Source of the DNA: Motacilla alba alba
Taxonomy: Eukaryota; Chordata; Aves; Passeriformes; Motacillidae
NCBI RefSeq assembly: GCF_015832195.1
Contig: NC_052028.1
Location: 7,979,501 to 8,043,500 of the forward strand
Direction: 5' to 3'
DNA length: 64,000 nucleotides
Positions 1 through 13,414 of the stretch are shown one piece after another. Each line of letters starts with the position of its first letter. Position 1 is the first letter of the stretch. A program made the position numbers and the translations under genes. The notes under the pieces were generated by a model, which saw only the letters and a list, made by a program, of their open reading frames with translations, did no database searches and had not been told where the DNA came from.

Positions 1-1567
1 TCCAAAGTAAATATGAAAAGAGAGATGAATTCTCTCTTCCTCCACAGAAGGTTTCTTGCCCAGCAGGTGCTGCCTGCTGGAATCATGCTTTCTTTTTGCC
101 ATAAGGAAGAAGGCAAGAACTGCACTGGCAGCAGCAGGGTCACAGCCTGAGGTGCCCCCACCACCTGAGGACTTGCCAGGAGGGCTCTGCAGGCAGGGTC
201 AGTCAGTGCTTTCAGCCACTCATCATTTATTAAGAGGGTAAAGTATTCTGGACAGATCATGTTTGAGCACCAGGAGGACTAAAACCTGTCCCTGCACCAT
301 TCTTCCCTCTGGGTTGAATTCCTGCACTTTTGAGGATGAAGTAAATGCATTTCTCCTCATCCAACCCTAATTCAGGAGGAGCACTTCAAGTCTGTGGTGT
401 TTGTGCTATGTGCTTTCAGGCTGTGGCATCAGCTCTTGTGGTTTCACCCAGAGTTTCCAGTATTTTTATCTTTCCTGAATATCCAGGTCCTGGAGGCACG
501 TGATGACATGAACTGATGACATTTGATGCGGGAGAGGGGGGGTAATGTGTAAAGCAGCTCTTGTTGCTACAAAAACCTTGAAAACACAAACTATAAAAAG
601 AAAAGTGAAGGAAATGAGGAAATGAAGACCCACATTGATTTAACCTGCCCCTGGCTCTTGTCAGCACTGAGCTGCTGGCTCCTGAATTCCCACAGCCCAT
701 CAACAGAAAAGCACAATGTCTTTCCCCAAGGTACTGCCCTGAAGACTTTTACGTGTCTGAGAGAGCCAACACTCCTGGAAATGAAGGAAGAACCAAGTTG
801 TTCATCCAAGATGAATGTTAAATGGGCTCCACAAAGATTTCTGTTCATTCCCCTGAATTTGTCAGAGGAGGAGAATAATTACTGGTGTCACAGTGCTGCA
901 AGCCAGTCTTGGTTTGGGAGAGAGGGAGAAGTGTGGCAGTAAGTGAAGTTCCAATGTAGATATAGTTGCATTTAACACTTAGGAGGAGCAATAAAGATGA
1001 AGGTTGTAATTGTATGTGCAATTTCAAAGCTCACAACATAATTTTATATCCTCAAACATCTGTTTTAGGATCAGAGCAGAGTGTTACATAACTGGCTCAT
1101 TTTTATATCTATCAGTTAGGCACCATCAAGTTTATTATAAATTCAAACTCATTAATATAAACATGAACTTGGCTTGAACAACTCCACAGGGTGATAATCC
1201 TGGGGACAGTGTGTTTGGAGCAGCAGAACTCCAGTGGGCTGCTCAGCAGAATGCTACTACATAGCAAAACTCATGGTTCCAGAGGGAGAGGCCCCTTGCA
1301 GGAGGGTGACAGGGTTTTACTTAGGAAAAACTCTTCCAGCATGTCAGGGGTTGATGGAGGCTTCCATGACCTGTTTGCCCAGCATTGTGAGCACACCTTG
1401 TCTTCACCTCAGTGTATTGTATTTTGGGTAAATACAGCATTAATGCTTGGCTGCAATGTGACGGCTCCTCTCCTGTCTCTCATTTTATTTTCAGTGTTGG
1501 TAGTGAAGCTGGTGGAGGGGAAGGTCGCAGGGTAGGCTTCTGCTCAGAGGACCAAAGGAGTGATGAA
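1..1567. other. Unique sequence, no gene recognised
   Basis: Ordinary AT-leaning single-copy-looking DNA. Frames of up to about 115 codons occur on both strands but none resembles a known protein domain and none is bounded by convincing splice sites. No repeat family, RNA gene or regulatory element was recognised. Confidence 0.6.
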
Positions 1568-1756
1568 GGACCTGGTATTAGGAAGGAATTCTTGCCTGTG
1601 GGGGTGGTGTGGCACAGATTGCCCAGAGAAGCTGTGGCTGCCCCATCTCTGGAAGTGTCCAAAGCCAGGTTGGATGGGGCTTGGAGCAGCCTGAGATAGT
1701 GGAAGGTGTCCCTGCCCATGGCGAGGGGTAGAATAAGATGAATTTTATGAGCTTTA
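1568..1756 (+). repeat. CR1 LINE 3' end, 5'-truncated
   Basis: Matches the sense-strand 3' region of avian CR1: the attaggaaggaattctt segment, then a 'gcccagagaagctgtgg' block, a 'ggaagtgtccaaagccagg' block and 'agtggaaggtgtccctgcc'. The copy loses similarity at about 1756, before the usual terminal octamer repeats, so its 3' end is decayed or deleted. CR1 copies normally retain only the 3' few hundred bases because reverse transcription aborts early. The antisense frames over this block are repeat translations, not genes. Confidence 0.9.
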
Positions 1757-4210
1757 CATGGGAGGTGCTCTGCAGGTACCGTCCAGTGTGGGTTTCCCAG
1801 GCTGCTCCTGCAGACAAAAAAAGGTTTCATAGGTTTTGGGGAGCAGCAGCACCCCCGGCTCCTCATGGGTGGTGTTCAGGTGGATTTGCTGTTGGTTTCC
1901 CAGCTATCTCATGGTGGGATGTTGAGAAATCTTCTTGCCTCTGCAGATTTGTGCTATGGTGCCTGGGCAGGCTTTGTGCTCCCTGCACAGGTTGTGATCT
2001 CCCATGGCTTCTTCCCCTCACCAGCATCATCACGTGGCTGCCCTGATTGTGCCTCTTATCAACCAACCTGGCAGATACCTTGGCCATTGGCCTTCACTGT
2101 CTGCAGAGGGAAGTAATTAAATTTAGTAGAAGTCACCATCCATTTTACAGCAATAGTAATTAAATGTAATTGAGGTGTGACTTCTAAACAAGGCTGTATG
2201 TTTTTTTTCAATGAGATGTTTCACATCAAGAAAAACAAATAAGTAACCAAGGACATGCTAATGTGGTGTGTGATGTGAGCCTGTGACCTTACCTGGGCTC
2301 CCTTGTGGGTGTCCATTACCAGGGACACACCTCTGCCCTGGCTTAATTGAACAACACTGCCACTAATGGGTGGGAGAAATCTGCTGGTGTTCAAGCACCT
2401 CGTTTCATCAGCAAAGGAAGGTTTTAAAAATGAAAGCAGCAGCAGAAGGTAGGGAAGCTGTTGGATTCCTGCTGCTTTGTCTCTGGAGGAGTCTGTTCCA
2501 TTGCAGATCTCCTCACAGGAGGATGGTGCCATCTCCTGACTTTGCTGTAAAACCTTTGCTATGCTGTAGAGACCTTCCTGACTAAAGCAGTTATTAAAAG
2601 TAACTTAATTGTCAGGAAATTATACAGTTTAAAAACCAGGCCTTCGGTGGGGTTTTCAGAAGTGCAGAAACATGGTCAGTTGAAAATTACCAAATAAAAA
2701 GACTCAATTTCATCACAGCTCTTCTCCTCCAGCCTAGGGAAAATATGAACCAAGAGATTCAGTAGCTGATGCTTCTGCTACCTGTGCCCTTTCCTGCCAT
2801 ATGGAAACGTCACCTGTGGCCAGAGGTAGTTTTCCTGTGCTGATGGGAGCCCTGGGAAGGGGGATGGCAGCACTGGCACCTGCTCTTGGGTGCCTTGGGT
2901 TGTTTGAACGCATGAGGGTCCCCCTGGAAGGTGTGAGCTGGGCCCTCATGGGGCGTTAAACGTGCAGCACAGCCCTGGAGCTGTGGGGTGCTGTGGGAGA
3001 TCAGACAGCTGCAGAAGCTGAGCTGGGCAGTGCTGCCAACCTTTTGGCCCTGGTGCAGTGAAAGCCGAGGGAAAGATAAACTCAAGGCAAGAACAGAAGT
3101 GGAGACATCATCTCTGGTGATGCTGACTGCTCTGGCGAGAGAAGAGATAACAAGGACTTTGCTGGGGAAAGAGTTTAACAGGGACATTGCTACTGTAAGA
3201 GGAATTATAGAGAAGATTATGTTTCTAAAGGGGACTGGGACAAAGGAGTCCAAGTAGAAAATTTTGTACAAATGTAGTGACTTAAAAATACAGGTAAGCT
3301 GGTGTAATGAGCTGGCTTTGCTTTGCTGACATAAGCAGAGTCCCTGTGTGTCAATCTCCACAGGGTGTTTTATGTGCAGGATTTATTACTCCATGGGAAG
3401 GGAATGCTGTGTGGCACCATGTCGATCCACAAGGGGCAGTGACACTGCTGGAAAACCCCCTGCTGACCAGCAAAGGTGGAGAGGACTAGAAATGTGCTGG
3501 GTTAATTTTTCTTTTAATCTGAATTATTATTTCACAGATGGCTGAACTGGCAGACAAAGAAGTTCAGTGCCATGGTTTTTGTGCCAGTGGTTTGGCACCA
3601 GGTGTTTACACAAGTAGTGCAAACACGAATGACTTGGAGGTGTCATCATATGTTTCATCTAATCCTGTCAAACAAGCAAAGTGACTGCAGGGGACACCCC
3701 ACGGTGCCTGTTAACCCAGATCTGCCTGTGGTGCTGGCACTGATTTTGGTTTTGGGCCGGTTCTGCCCCGTGAGCAGCCGTGTGCCAGGCAGGGGTTCCC
3801 GCTCCGTCACTGCTGGCTGCCAGGACTGCGTGTGAGGAGTGTCAATAGCCAGCCAGGCTTTTCACTGGGCAAATGATGTGTGGCCAGCTTGAATTCTTCA
3901 GATCAATAACCCAGTGACAGGCAGCTTGAGCGCTTGGAAATAGCATTAAGCCCGACACTGCCGTTTTGTGTATTGCCAGGGATCGAAGAACACCAGGGCC
4001 TGAATTGCAGAGCTCCATCACTGTGTCAGGGCTGCAAGCGTGAATATAAAGTGCTGTGGAAGAATGTGTGGCCTCTTTGAAAGGTGAAAAAGAAATGTTA
4101 ACATTTGGACTTGCTAGCTGCTGGGGAAAGGACATGGGAGCTGGGACCAATTTCCACCAAAGTGCCATATCTGGCCACTTTGCCCATCCAACAGCTGTAG
4201 GAAGGACTGG
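1757..4210. other. Unique sequence, no gene recognised
   Basis: No interspersed repeat recognised. It includes an 89-codon plus-strand frame at 2988-3257 and a 183-codon minus-strand frame at 2810-3361 that overlap each other; neither has a recognisable domain and both look like chance frames in moderately GC-rich DNA. Confidence 0.55.
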
Positions 4211-4294
4211 AATATAGAATGTTTGGGTTGGAAGGCACCTTGCAGATCACCAAGTTCCAACAGCCTCCCAGGGGCAGGGACATGTCCAGTCCAA
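4211..4294 (-). repeat. CR1 LINE 3' end fragment, antisense
   Basis: Begins with the reverse complement of the CR1 tail ('gtttgggttggaaggcacc'), followed by 'tgcagatcaccaagttccaac' and 'ggggcagggacatgtcc', in the order of the CR1 minus-strand 3' end. Only about 80 bases are recognisable, so this is an old or deleted copy. Confidence 0.8.
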
Positions 4295-7200
4295 TAGGAA
4301 TTGAGGTTCCTAAACTCCCAGAGGAAGAAGCCCTGGGTAGAGGCTGCAATCCTTGTACACCGCAGTATCTGTTGTGAGCAGTGGGGAATTTGCTTGCCTT
4401 ATGGCCAGGATCCACAGGAAACTCCTTTTCCACTTAGGCTGATAATATTTGCTATGCAACAGAATACTATTTAATCTCTATCTGGGAGTTTTTTCATACC
4501 CCAGAAGAAACACTTTTTTTGCTCTTGTTCCTGAAATCCATGTGTGTAGTGAGTCAAGCACAAAGATCCTGTGGCACAAAGCTGATGTAGAACTTACAGG
4601 GGTGTTCTCTGTGATTTTATTCCAGGTCTTGCATTTAATCCAGTGTACTTGGTTCTTAAATTCTGCCTCCTCTGAAAGATATTTAAAGAAATGTAAATTT
4701 GGAACATATTCTCTTCGAAAAACAAATAAAATTGCTGTACCTGGAATGGTTAAATTATTGTTGCAGCCTAGGGTTCCTCTCCCTCCTTTTGCATTTTAGT
4801 TACTCTGTTTGCTGTTCTATTAAAAACTACCAGTGGTTTTAAAGCATCAAATTTTTGGCTATAGAAAGCAAATGCCTAGGGAGGAGTTTTAATATTGCTT
4901 TTGCTAATTGCTGGGAAGTGAAAGTTAAGCAAGATAATCAGGCATTGGGTAGAGCTGGCAGATGACAGTCATAACAGACAGAGAAGTCTGGTGTCACTTG
5001 TGGGAAGGTTTAGTGTAGCAGTAGTAAAACCAGCACAATGTCATTAGAGTCTTTATAGGAAAAACATTTCAGAAGCTGACTCTGAATCCCAGAGAGGTCT
5101 GTGCAAACACTCCTGCTCACTTTTAAAGCCTGAATAAAATCCAAGATGATTGCTAAGCTACTCGTAATGTCTCCAAGGTCAGAGGAAACTCCCTGCATGG
5201 GCTTATCAGTGTAAAAGGAAAACGAAAACACTCGACCAAAAAGCCAAACCAACCTTGATGCCTGAAGAAACAGCATAATAAAAGCCTGCATAAAAAAGGG
5301 AAGTTTGGGTAGTGAAATTGTGATGGAATGTGTCTATTTTCCCCATGGAATGTGAACGTCTCTACCCAGCTCAGCAGTTGAAATTACTCCATTGTTGACT
5401 TTACCTGTTGACTTGTGTCCTTGCTGTTTTGTCTTCAAGCTCTATCTAAATGTATACCTCTATAATTCAATACATATGCATTTGTTTGACATGTTGCAGC
5501 ATTTTAATAGATGTCATTTGCCTGTGAACAAAGGTTTTCCCCATCCCTGCCATCAGCAGCCTTTGCTGACTAATCAAGATGTAGCCTTGTCCTGCTCTGG
5601 TAGCCTGAGGGGGTTTGTGCAGCTCTGTGGGGTTTTGTCATTCATTTGGATGCTTTGCCAGTGTGTTTTGTACCTGGACAATGTCAAATACATATTGCCC
5701 ACAGCAGCATTTAATAGACTTCCTGATGTCAATGGAAAGTCAATAACTCGAGATCTTAATTGCAGGACATGTCTGGGTCCTGGTTCATGGATGATATTTT
5801 CTGTGTCAAATAACTTCAGATATTTGGAACAAAACTAGAATATTGTTTTCTCTTTGGCCCTAGGAAAGAAAAATAACATTTTGAGAGGCAGTGGTATAGA
5901 GTAATGTTCATTTTTTTTCTGGAGAAAAAGCTGCAAGGTGAGTCCTTTTCTCAGCACAATGAAACATTTACCAAATTTTTCCAGTAAGTCAGTTTAGTAG
6001 AATAAAAGGAAAAGCATTAGAGAATTCCCATTTGTGAGATCAGAGAGGAAAAGGTGATGTATAGACAAAAATACTGATTAAAAGCTACATTCATCCTTAT
6101 GAGAGGAATGCAAAATATGCTGGTGTGGCATGTTCTGTGGGGGAATGTAACCCTTTTATGTAGTTGATTATTGAGCTAATACTATCCTTAATCAGTCTAC
6201 AATTGAATGTAGAACTAGCTGAGGCTCAAATTCTCTCTCCTGATTTTAAGCCCTGCACTAGAATTAAATCCTGGCAATTTGTCAAACCAGGGTTGGAAAT
6301 CAGCAGTTTTAAATCCCCCAAAGCTGTTTCCTTGCATGGAGGAAGGAGGGCTGATGGCATCTGCCCTTTTGCTTTACAGCTGGAATCTCAGGTAAGTGAG
6401 AGCCAGGGCAAAACTGTGAGTATAAGGTGTAAGTATGGATGCAGCTGGGCATAGCAGGGACAATAAGTAGGAGCCCTGACCTCCAGGGTAAACATTCTTT
6501 CCTTTGCATATGTACTAAATCCAGAATTTATTGTGGTTTTAAGAAAAAATAAGAATTTCAGAGACAGTAATAACCAGAGCTAAATCCAGCTGTTGATGTG
6601 GCCAGTGGTTTTGGGCTGTTGACCCTCAGCCATGATGAGCAGAGCTGCTCAGACCAAAAGATGGCACTATTTTTCTATTTCACTGCAAAGGAAATGCCTC
6701 TCTAAATCAGATTCATTCACTGTTGAACCTCTCTCAAAGCCACTATTTTTCTGAGGCTTTACATACAGCAAAGTTCATTATTTTGAAGGCCAAATTGCTG
6801 CCAAAAAACATCTTCAGCTAAAAAATATATATCTGTAAACTAATAACACATCATCCTGATGAATGATAATACGGGGGGGGACTTTTTCTCTATTATTAAT
6901 GGCCAATGTTTGTTATATTGTTGTGTTTAGTCCAAGAGGCCTTGATAGAGAGAGGCAACTTTTCAACATGAATGGTACTTCAACTGGCATTTTATAAATT
7001 TTACAAAAGAAAAAAGATCTCTGGCATATTTAAGCTCCCTGTTGATATTAAAGAATGGAAGCTGCAGGCTGTGCGAGAGGGATCAGATGTGGCATCAGAT
7101 GACACTGCTGCCATCCCCAAGGACAGGAGAGCAATGCTCAGGTGCATTCAGGGCTCCCCCAGGTGGGAGCACACCCAGCAGGGCCCTGAGAGTCCTTAGC

Positions 7201-8042
7201 TTAAAGCAATTCAGGTATCAGCTAAGATACACTCTGTCTTGCTGCAGGTGAAGGTTCCTGATGCTCAGGTCACTATAAAAGATTTGCTGAGAGGTTCCTT
7301 CCTCTCAGCAAGAGGCAGACCCAGAGCTGAGCGTGGGTCCCACAGCACCTCACCTCTGGCTACCCAGCTGGATGAATTATTTGCGGTCAGCATAGGATTT
7401 AGACACTCAATCATGGTGTGTTACTTGTCTTTGATGCTACACTTTGGCTGCCCTTCTTCTTCCCAGGGAAAGCACCGTGACATGGTGTCTGTCTGGAGCA
7501 GGCTCCTCTGGGTGTCTGTACCTGGGGGGCACTGGGGTGTTCTGGTTCCCTGCATTCCCTGGAGAAGCAGCTGTGACAAGGCATGGCTTTCCTCAGCGTG
7601 GCTGGGATAACCAATGGCAGCATTTCTGTCTCATATAAAGTCCCTATAACGGCCTGCTACAGCCCAAGAAATGAAAATTTAAAGCAGAAGGGAGTAGTAA
7701 CACTGGGTTGAGTGATCAGAAGAGACTCCTGCTCCCTGGTGAGGTCACTTAGCCCAGCTGCTTAATTGGAGGTGATAATACAGCATACATTTCATCTGGC
7801 AGTGTCTCTATTGCAGCTTATCAAATAGGCTGAAAAGCTCAAGAACAGCAGAACAGCAGACCCCAGCAAAGACAAAGGGATGAGAACAAAGTTCATTTCA
7901 TTAAGAAAATGCAGGAAGAAAGGAGTAGAGCTTTTCAGACCAGCCTCATTAAAAGCCTAGGCAAATTAGTGACATTATGGTTTATTAAATATTATTATGC
8001 TATGGACAAATACCCTTCCCACAGAATGCTCACAGCAATGGC

Positions 8043-8088
8043 AAAAAATAAAATAAAAAAAAGAAAGAAAAAAAGAAGAAAAAAAAAA
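8043..8088 (+). repeat. A-rich / GAAA-like low-complexity tract
   Basis: Nearly pure purine: runs of A broken by single T, G or GA. It resembles a decayed poly-A or purine microsatellite. The lysine-rich peptide it encodes in one frame has no significance. No retroposed body is visible upstream, so it is not clearly the tail of a processed pseudogene. Confidence 0.8.
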
Positions 8089-8804
8089 TCTAAGAAAAAC
8101 TGTGTTTTTTGCTTAAATGCTGCCCTGTAATGTCATCTTGAGATCTTTTGGTTTTAGCTTTTAAAACATTCAAACATTTACTAAACATAAATCTGGAATG
8201 GAGCTGTCCATGCTGAACTTGAATATTTCAGCCAAATATCTTGGGAGGTCTCCTAAGTTCAGAGAAATATGAGCCAGTGAAAATATTTTCCAAGAGTCCA
8301 TTTGTGGGGAAGAGTGTCACAGATTTTTCTTTTTCCTTGAAAGCTAATTTGCAGTGGTACATGTGTGAGTGCATGCATATTGATTTTATTAATTAAAATT
8401 AAGAATGTACAAATCTGCCTCTGTGGAGGCTGCGGGGTAGGGAAAGGGAAGGTTAATCACACTTAGCATTTCCTGCTTCCCGTGCTCAGGATTCCCTGCA
8501 CACAGGCACTGTGTGTCAGCCCTGATTGGGATGCAGAGCTCCTTCTGCCCATCTTCTGTCTCTAGACTGTGGCACACATTGCGAGGAAGATAAAACAGAA
8601 ATAAAGATCCCTTGACCAGCTGATTGCAATGCAAACTCGGAGCTGTTTGGCACAGGCCTGGGCTGGGCACAGACCCGCTGTCAGCAGTTAGAAAAGGGAG
8701 AAGGGCTTTGAGTTGCAGACACAGACATTCCTAAGCACAAACCAGGTATTGTGAGGTTGGTTTTGGGCACGGAGAGCAGGGAACAAATCTGGTGTGAAAT
8801 AAAT

Positions 8805-8852
8805 GAGATTAATACATGTGAAATACATCTCATCAATACATGTGAAATGTCA
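8805..8852 (+). repeat. Diverged 24 bp tandem duplication
   Basis: The core 'aatacatgtgaaat' occurs at 8811-8824 and again at 8835-8848, a spacing of 24 bases; flanking positions of the two units are partly alike. A weaker partial unit ('ggtgtgaaataaat') lies just upstream at 8791. It is a simple local duplication with no recognised family. Confidence 0.75.
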
Positions 8853-9280
8853 TTCATTTCAGCTGATTCTGATTGACAATGCCTGCTGATGTGCTGGAGT
8901 GGAAGGACAGTGGAGGGTTTATAGTTTGTTGCTACCAAACTGATAAAAGGACCATGAGTAAGTAGTGATTGTTGTTGTTTGCCACACAAGGACATAATCT
9001 CTGCTGAAGACTTGGACAGGCTTTTCTTAGAGCTGACTTACACATGAAGCTGCAGTGGGATTTTCAGGTCTTGTGCCCCACTGGAGTCACCCTCTGTATG
9101 GCTCAGTTCAGGTGGAGTCTGTGCTGGCTGGCAGGAGTGTGAAGTAGCAGGTCAAGGATGATGGAAAGCCAATGTTCTGCAACATCTTGACTGGCTAAAA
9201 GCTGCCTGCATGTCTGTAGATGAAATGAAAGGAGTGTATTTGGCCAAGGGATTAATGTGTCATCAAACCACAGAACACCT

Positions 9281-9384
9281 GAGCAACCTGGTCTAGTGGA
9301 AGGTGGACTGCCCATGGAAGGAGGGTTGCAATGAGGTGGTCTTTAATGCCCCTTCCAACCAAAAACATTCTGTGATTCTGTGAG
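9281..9384 (+). repeat. CR1 LINE 3' end
   Basis: Starts in the CR1 block 'gagcaacctggtctagtgg' and runs through 'cccttccaacc' to terminal octamer-like repeats 'attctgtgattctgtga'. The intact octamer end fixes the 3' terminus at about 9384; the 5' side is heavily truncated. Confidence 0.92.
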
Positions 9385-11854
9385 TGAAGTACCTGGTGTA
9401 GCTGATGATCTGTGCGTGCAGTGTGCATCTTCAAGGGTTTCTATCCTACAGGGGTAGTGGCCTCTCTGGTCACCTCCTGTAGAGATGGTAAAGCTGGATG
9501 GCTCTGCTGGATGTGGGCCATGCTCATGTTTTCCCACTTTGTCCCCGAGCCATGTGGTCAGAGGACCAGCTGGACACACAGACATGAGCACACAGCCAAA
9601 GGTAGGGCTGGAATGTGACAGAGATGTCACTTGTGCCACTGGCTGTTACAAAACCCAAATGAATTCTTACAGAGGTTGACAAAAATAGCCTCATTTGCAT
9701 TCATTTCAAATCCCATGAGGTGCCTGTCTTCATTTTTAGGCACCTAAATACTTCTGCAAATCTCCCTCTTAATGCTGCGTGAGCTGGGGACTGATCTGGC
9801 ACATCAAACTTCAGCTAAAACAGGAGCTCCTAGATCTGAGCAGTTCCTAAAATGAGAAGCAGAACTTCTCAAACATATGCTGAGGTCAAAATTGCTCATG
9901 CTAGTGAGAAAGTAATTTCTGGAGATATGCAGATTTTTTATTTTTAAATGTATTTTTAAGGGCTTTTGTTGCAGTTGTTTTTTCATTTATGCTATGGCAA
10001 GAGGCAGAAGTTATTTCTATTAGCAGTAGCACAGTGGGAATTGTTTGGGTCAAATAATTTCACCTTTTTTTAAAACATTGCTTTTGGAATATTATCACAT
10101 CCATTTGTTATATTAGCAATCTGTTTATCCAGGTGGCTGAGAGGCAAATAAAGCCTTCCAGCTTCTCAGGAAGACAAAGACAGAGTGGAGAGTGTTTATA
10201 TGATCCTGCACAGAAATTTCTTATGTGTTTTGATAAGATACTACAGAAATCCAGAAGAGAGATTGGACATACAGCTGTAAAATCTTTGTCACCATGAAGT
10301 AATGCCCACTCTCTGTGCCTGATGGGCTGTGTGTTGGCAGTTCCAATCCAGATGGGTGGCTTGGCTAGAGGAATCACTGTACCCAAGGGGCACCATGCCC
10401 ACCCAAATCCTGATTCTCTTCCATGCTGGCCCTGGGCTTGTGAGGATGCTTGAGTGGGTGCAAGGGCAGCTGTTCAGGGCCTTGCTGCCCCCTTATTTCT
10501 GGGAGGTGAAAGGGGAGGCTGTTTTTTTCTTGTCTTGATCAGCATTGCAGTGGCTTTGCTCAGAGGTCTGAGCAGGTTGAGGTCTGCTGGGCTACAGAGC
10601 TGGCTGTCCTTTAGCCCAGCTCATTCCCACCTTGGCATCTCCTCTTTGGTGAATGCAACAGCAGTGCTGAGAGAGCTCTGCCTTTACTTGGCTCTGAGCA
10701 CTTTGAATGTTGCTGGAAGAAATGTGAAATGTTTTAATAAGTTTGTACCCTGCCACCCCCCCCCCCAAAAAAAAAAATCTAAGAATGAAAAATTGCTTAG
10801 AATCTCCTGTCAAAACAGCAATGCTACAATGCCAATTCTGCAATTACAGGGATCGTGCATGCATGAGTGATGAGACTTTTACATACATGAGAAATAAGAA
10901 AAAGGTCTTTTAAAATACAATTTAGTTTTACTTTATGATTATGTGGAACCAGGATGATGCATCACAGAGATATCCCTATGCTCGAGTATGAAATTGTTTG
11001 AACATTTATTTTTATCCAGAAGCAGTATCTCGAGCAATTCTTCAGAAAATTCAGAATTGACTAGAATTCTATTAGTCACATTTTTATTACAAAGACAGTA
11101 ATTTATGCAGGTGATTTAGAAGGTTTTGATTTTCATCTCTGAAGACCTGAAGGGTCAAAACATAAATCAGAGTAGCACATGGCAGTGCTGAACATCCAGG
11201 TTATATAAGTACTAATAATTATGTTTCAGTAAACCCTTAAACAGTGTTATGTGGGTGGAGAGTCTGTAGCCCTGGAAAAAGAGGTCACAAAGTAACTGAT
11301 AGTATGAAAGAATTAGAATTAATAAGTATTAATTAATAAATAATAAAATATTAATTATTGTAAAAATCATCCTGGGAGCAAGAGTCAATGTGGCCTCACA
11401 ACTTATAAAAGCAGAGACATCATCACTTTTTGCAGCTTTGTCTGAAGGAGTCAAACCAGCTTTTTACCCCCTGGAAGGTAAAATGTCCCACACATTTTAA
11501 GAGTTATTGTTTGCAAAGAACTTAAAATTTTGTTTCTTTTTTTTTTCTGCTGAGAACTTCATATGAAAGGTACTGAATATCGTAAACAGGATAATTGTTC
11601 TGCAAACCACTGTGTAAAAGATGCAAATTGCCTTTTGTCTGGAGTGAAACAGGCTGTACTTGCCAGTCACACCTGCTGACTCCTGAGACTGAACCTGGAG
11701 TTCCCTGCCCATAATAAAAATAATAATCCCAGACAAGAGCTGTTACAGGCAAGCCTGCATTTTTCCACTGTGTGGAATGGCATAAAGACTTGATAGTCTC
11801 AAACATTACTTTTTTGCTTTTTCTCCACGGCACAGGCTTGAAAAAGAAGAGTTT
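9385..11854. other. Unique sequence with homopolymer and AT-rich tracts
   Basis: No gene recognised. Contains the C11/A11 junction at 10756-10777 and an AT-rich stretch at about 11311-11360 built of repeated 'attaat' and 'aataaa' words. Open frames of up to 138 codons (10454-10870, plus strand) end across the homopolymer and look like chance. Confidence 0.55.
10756..10777 (+). repeat. C11-A11 homopolymer junction
   Basis: Eleven C are followed immediately by eleven A. Such adjoining homopolymers are unstable in replication and error-prone in sequencing and assembly; tract lengths here should be treated as approximate. Confidence 0.9.
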
Positions 11855-11976
11855 TATAGAATCATGGAATCATAAAATTGTTTGGTTTGGAAGGAACCTT
11901 AAAGAGCATCTCATTCCAGCCCCCTGCCATGGGCAGGGACACTTTCCACTAGCCCAGGTGGCTCCAAGCCCCATCT
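11855..11976 (-). repeat. CR1 LINE 3' end, antisense
   Basis: Opens with the reverse-complemented octamer tail ('tagaatcatggaatcataa'), then 'ggtttggaaggaacctt', 'cccctgccatgggcaggg' and 'ccaggtggctccaagcccc'. Similarity stops at about 11976, giving a 5'-truncated copy of about 120 bases. Confidence 0.92.
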
Positions 11977-13297
11977 CAGGAGCCCTTATATTCATTTTGG
12001 GTGTCCTCTTTTGGGCACCACTGACACAAACATGTGAAGACAAGGACATCTCAAAAGCACAAATTGCTTACTGACAGTATTGGATTGCTGGGTAACCATT
12101 TGCTTAGGGCAATTACCAGTAATTATTTAACAGAATTGGGAAAGCAGAAAAATAATCCATAAAGGGTAATAGGGACACATTACTATGTGATAATGGGATT
12201 TTACAAAGATAGACAAAAAGTCCTCCATTGTAAATGTCTGTAGATGTACAAAAACAGATACAGATTTTTGTTACTTGTGATATTTAATGAAAAAAACCCT
12301 AAATACTGCTTTGTATTGAGCTTAAGATTAGGTTTTGGCTGATATTTATTTATGGAGGAAGATCTTCTTGATAATTTAGAAAGTATGTAAAGTGCATCTA
12401 ATTTTATTCCCCCAGATACACACATGAGATTCTGTCTAAGCTAAAATTAGCTGAGTGGTTTTTTGTCTAGACCATCTGTAGATGTAATTTTATCTTGCAG
12501 AGTACATGCATACCCAATTGTAGCATATAATGACTTGAGCCTCTTGTCCCCTCTGAGGGGCAGGGAGGAGAAAATGCTCCATCTCAGATCTATGGGTTGG
12601 ATTTTCCCTCTCTCTTGGTCAGGGTTTCTGCTTTCTACCCCAGCTACCTTCCTTGCCAAATGACCTGAAGTCAGGCTTATGGAGGGTTGTGACTTTCTTT
12701 CATTATTCCTTTCCCTGCCCTTTTCATCTGTAAAAGGAGTGTAATGAAACTCATTTAGATCACACAGCTGCTGTGAGGATTATTGAATTGAAAGTGGTTT
12801 TGGACTGTCAGTTGAAAGAATGTCCAAGTATTGACTGGTATTAGTTCTGGTCTTTACTCAATTTCTGTAATTAATTGAGATGGCAACTGTATTTGGGGAA
12901 GAGTTTGATCACATGAAGGTGTAGAGCAGGAGTGGCTGAGCTGGCCCAGCACAGCCCTCCCCAGCCCTGAGAGCCCACAGGAGTGCCTGGCCTGTGACCC
13001 CACACCACTCCTCCAGCCCTGCTTGTGCTTTGCCTGGGGGTTCTCCAGGGGCTGCTGGAGCTGTGGGTCACTGCTGGGCTCTGCTGCTCCTCATCCCCTC
13101 TCCCAGGGAGGGCTGTCATCTCCTACTGCCCCACTTTCCTACCCATGGACATCATGAGTCCCACTCTGTGGTTTTTGACAGCTTCTTGCTGTGCAGTTGG
13201 TGCCATTGCAGAGCCAAGCAAAGTGAGAATGAGTTATTTTCCTGTTAGAGCAAACCATGGGTTACTGATTGCTTTCTTGTATGCCACTCCAGCTATC
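11977..13297. other. Unique sequence, no gene recognised
   Basis: AT-rich in the first half, with a GC-richer stretch at about 12.92-13.10 kb. No repeat family or gene was recognised. The short frames in the GC-richer part overlap on both strands and are not supported as coding. Confidence 0.55.
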
Positions 13298-13405
13298 CTA
13301 GAATCATGGAATGGTTTGGTTTTGGAAGGTGCCTTCAAAATCATGCAGCTCCAACTGCCCTGCCATGGTGGCACTTTCCACTAGACCAGATTGCTTGGAA
13401 CTCTA
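13298..13405 (-). repeat. CR1 LINE 3' end, antisense
   Basis: Begins 'ctagaatcatggaatggtt', the reverse complement of the CR1 tail, followed by 'ttggaaggtgcc', 'ccctgccatggtggcac' and 'ccactagaccag'. It is truncated after about 108 bases and sits only about ten bases from the 32 bp duplication at 13415. Confidence 0.9.
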
Positions 13406-13414
13406 TCCCCAGAG

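Larger units (their letters stand above)
4295..9280. other. Unique sequence with minor simple repeats
   Basis: About 5 kb with no recognised interspersed repeat. It holds a run of eight G at 6873-6880, an A-rich purine tract near 8.05 kb and a 24 bp-period duplication near 8.8 kb (listed separately). A 148-codon plus-strand frame at 5392-5838 is the longest open frame here; it has no recognisable domain. Confidence 0.55.

Noticed and set aside
8043..8088. Poly-A tail of a retrogene ending near 8.09 kb
   Set aside because: The upstream frame (7909-8130) shows no similarity to any protein I recognise, and the tract is interrupted by T and G bases.
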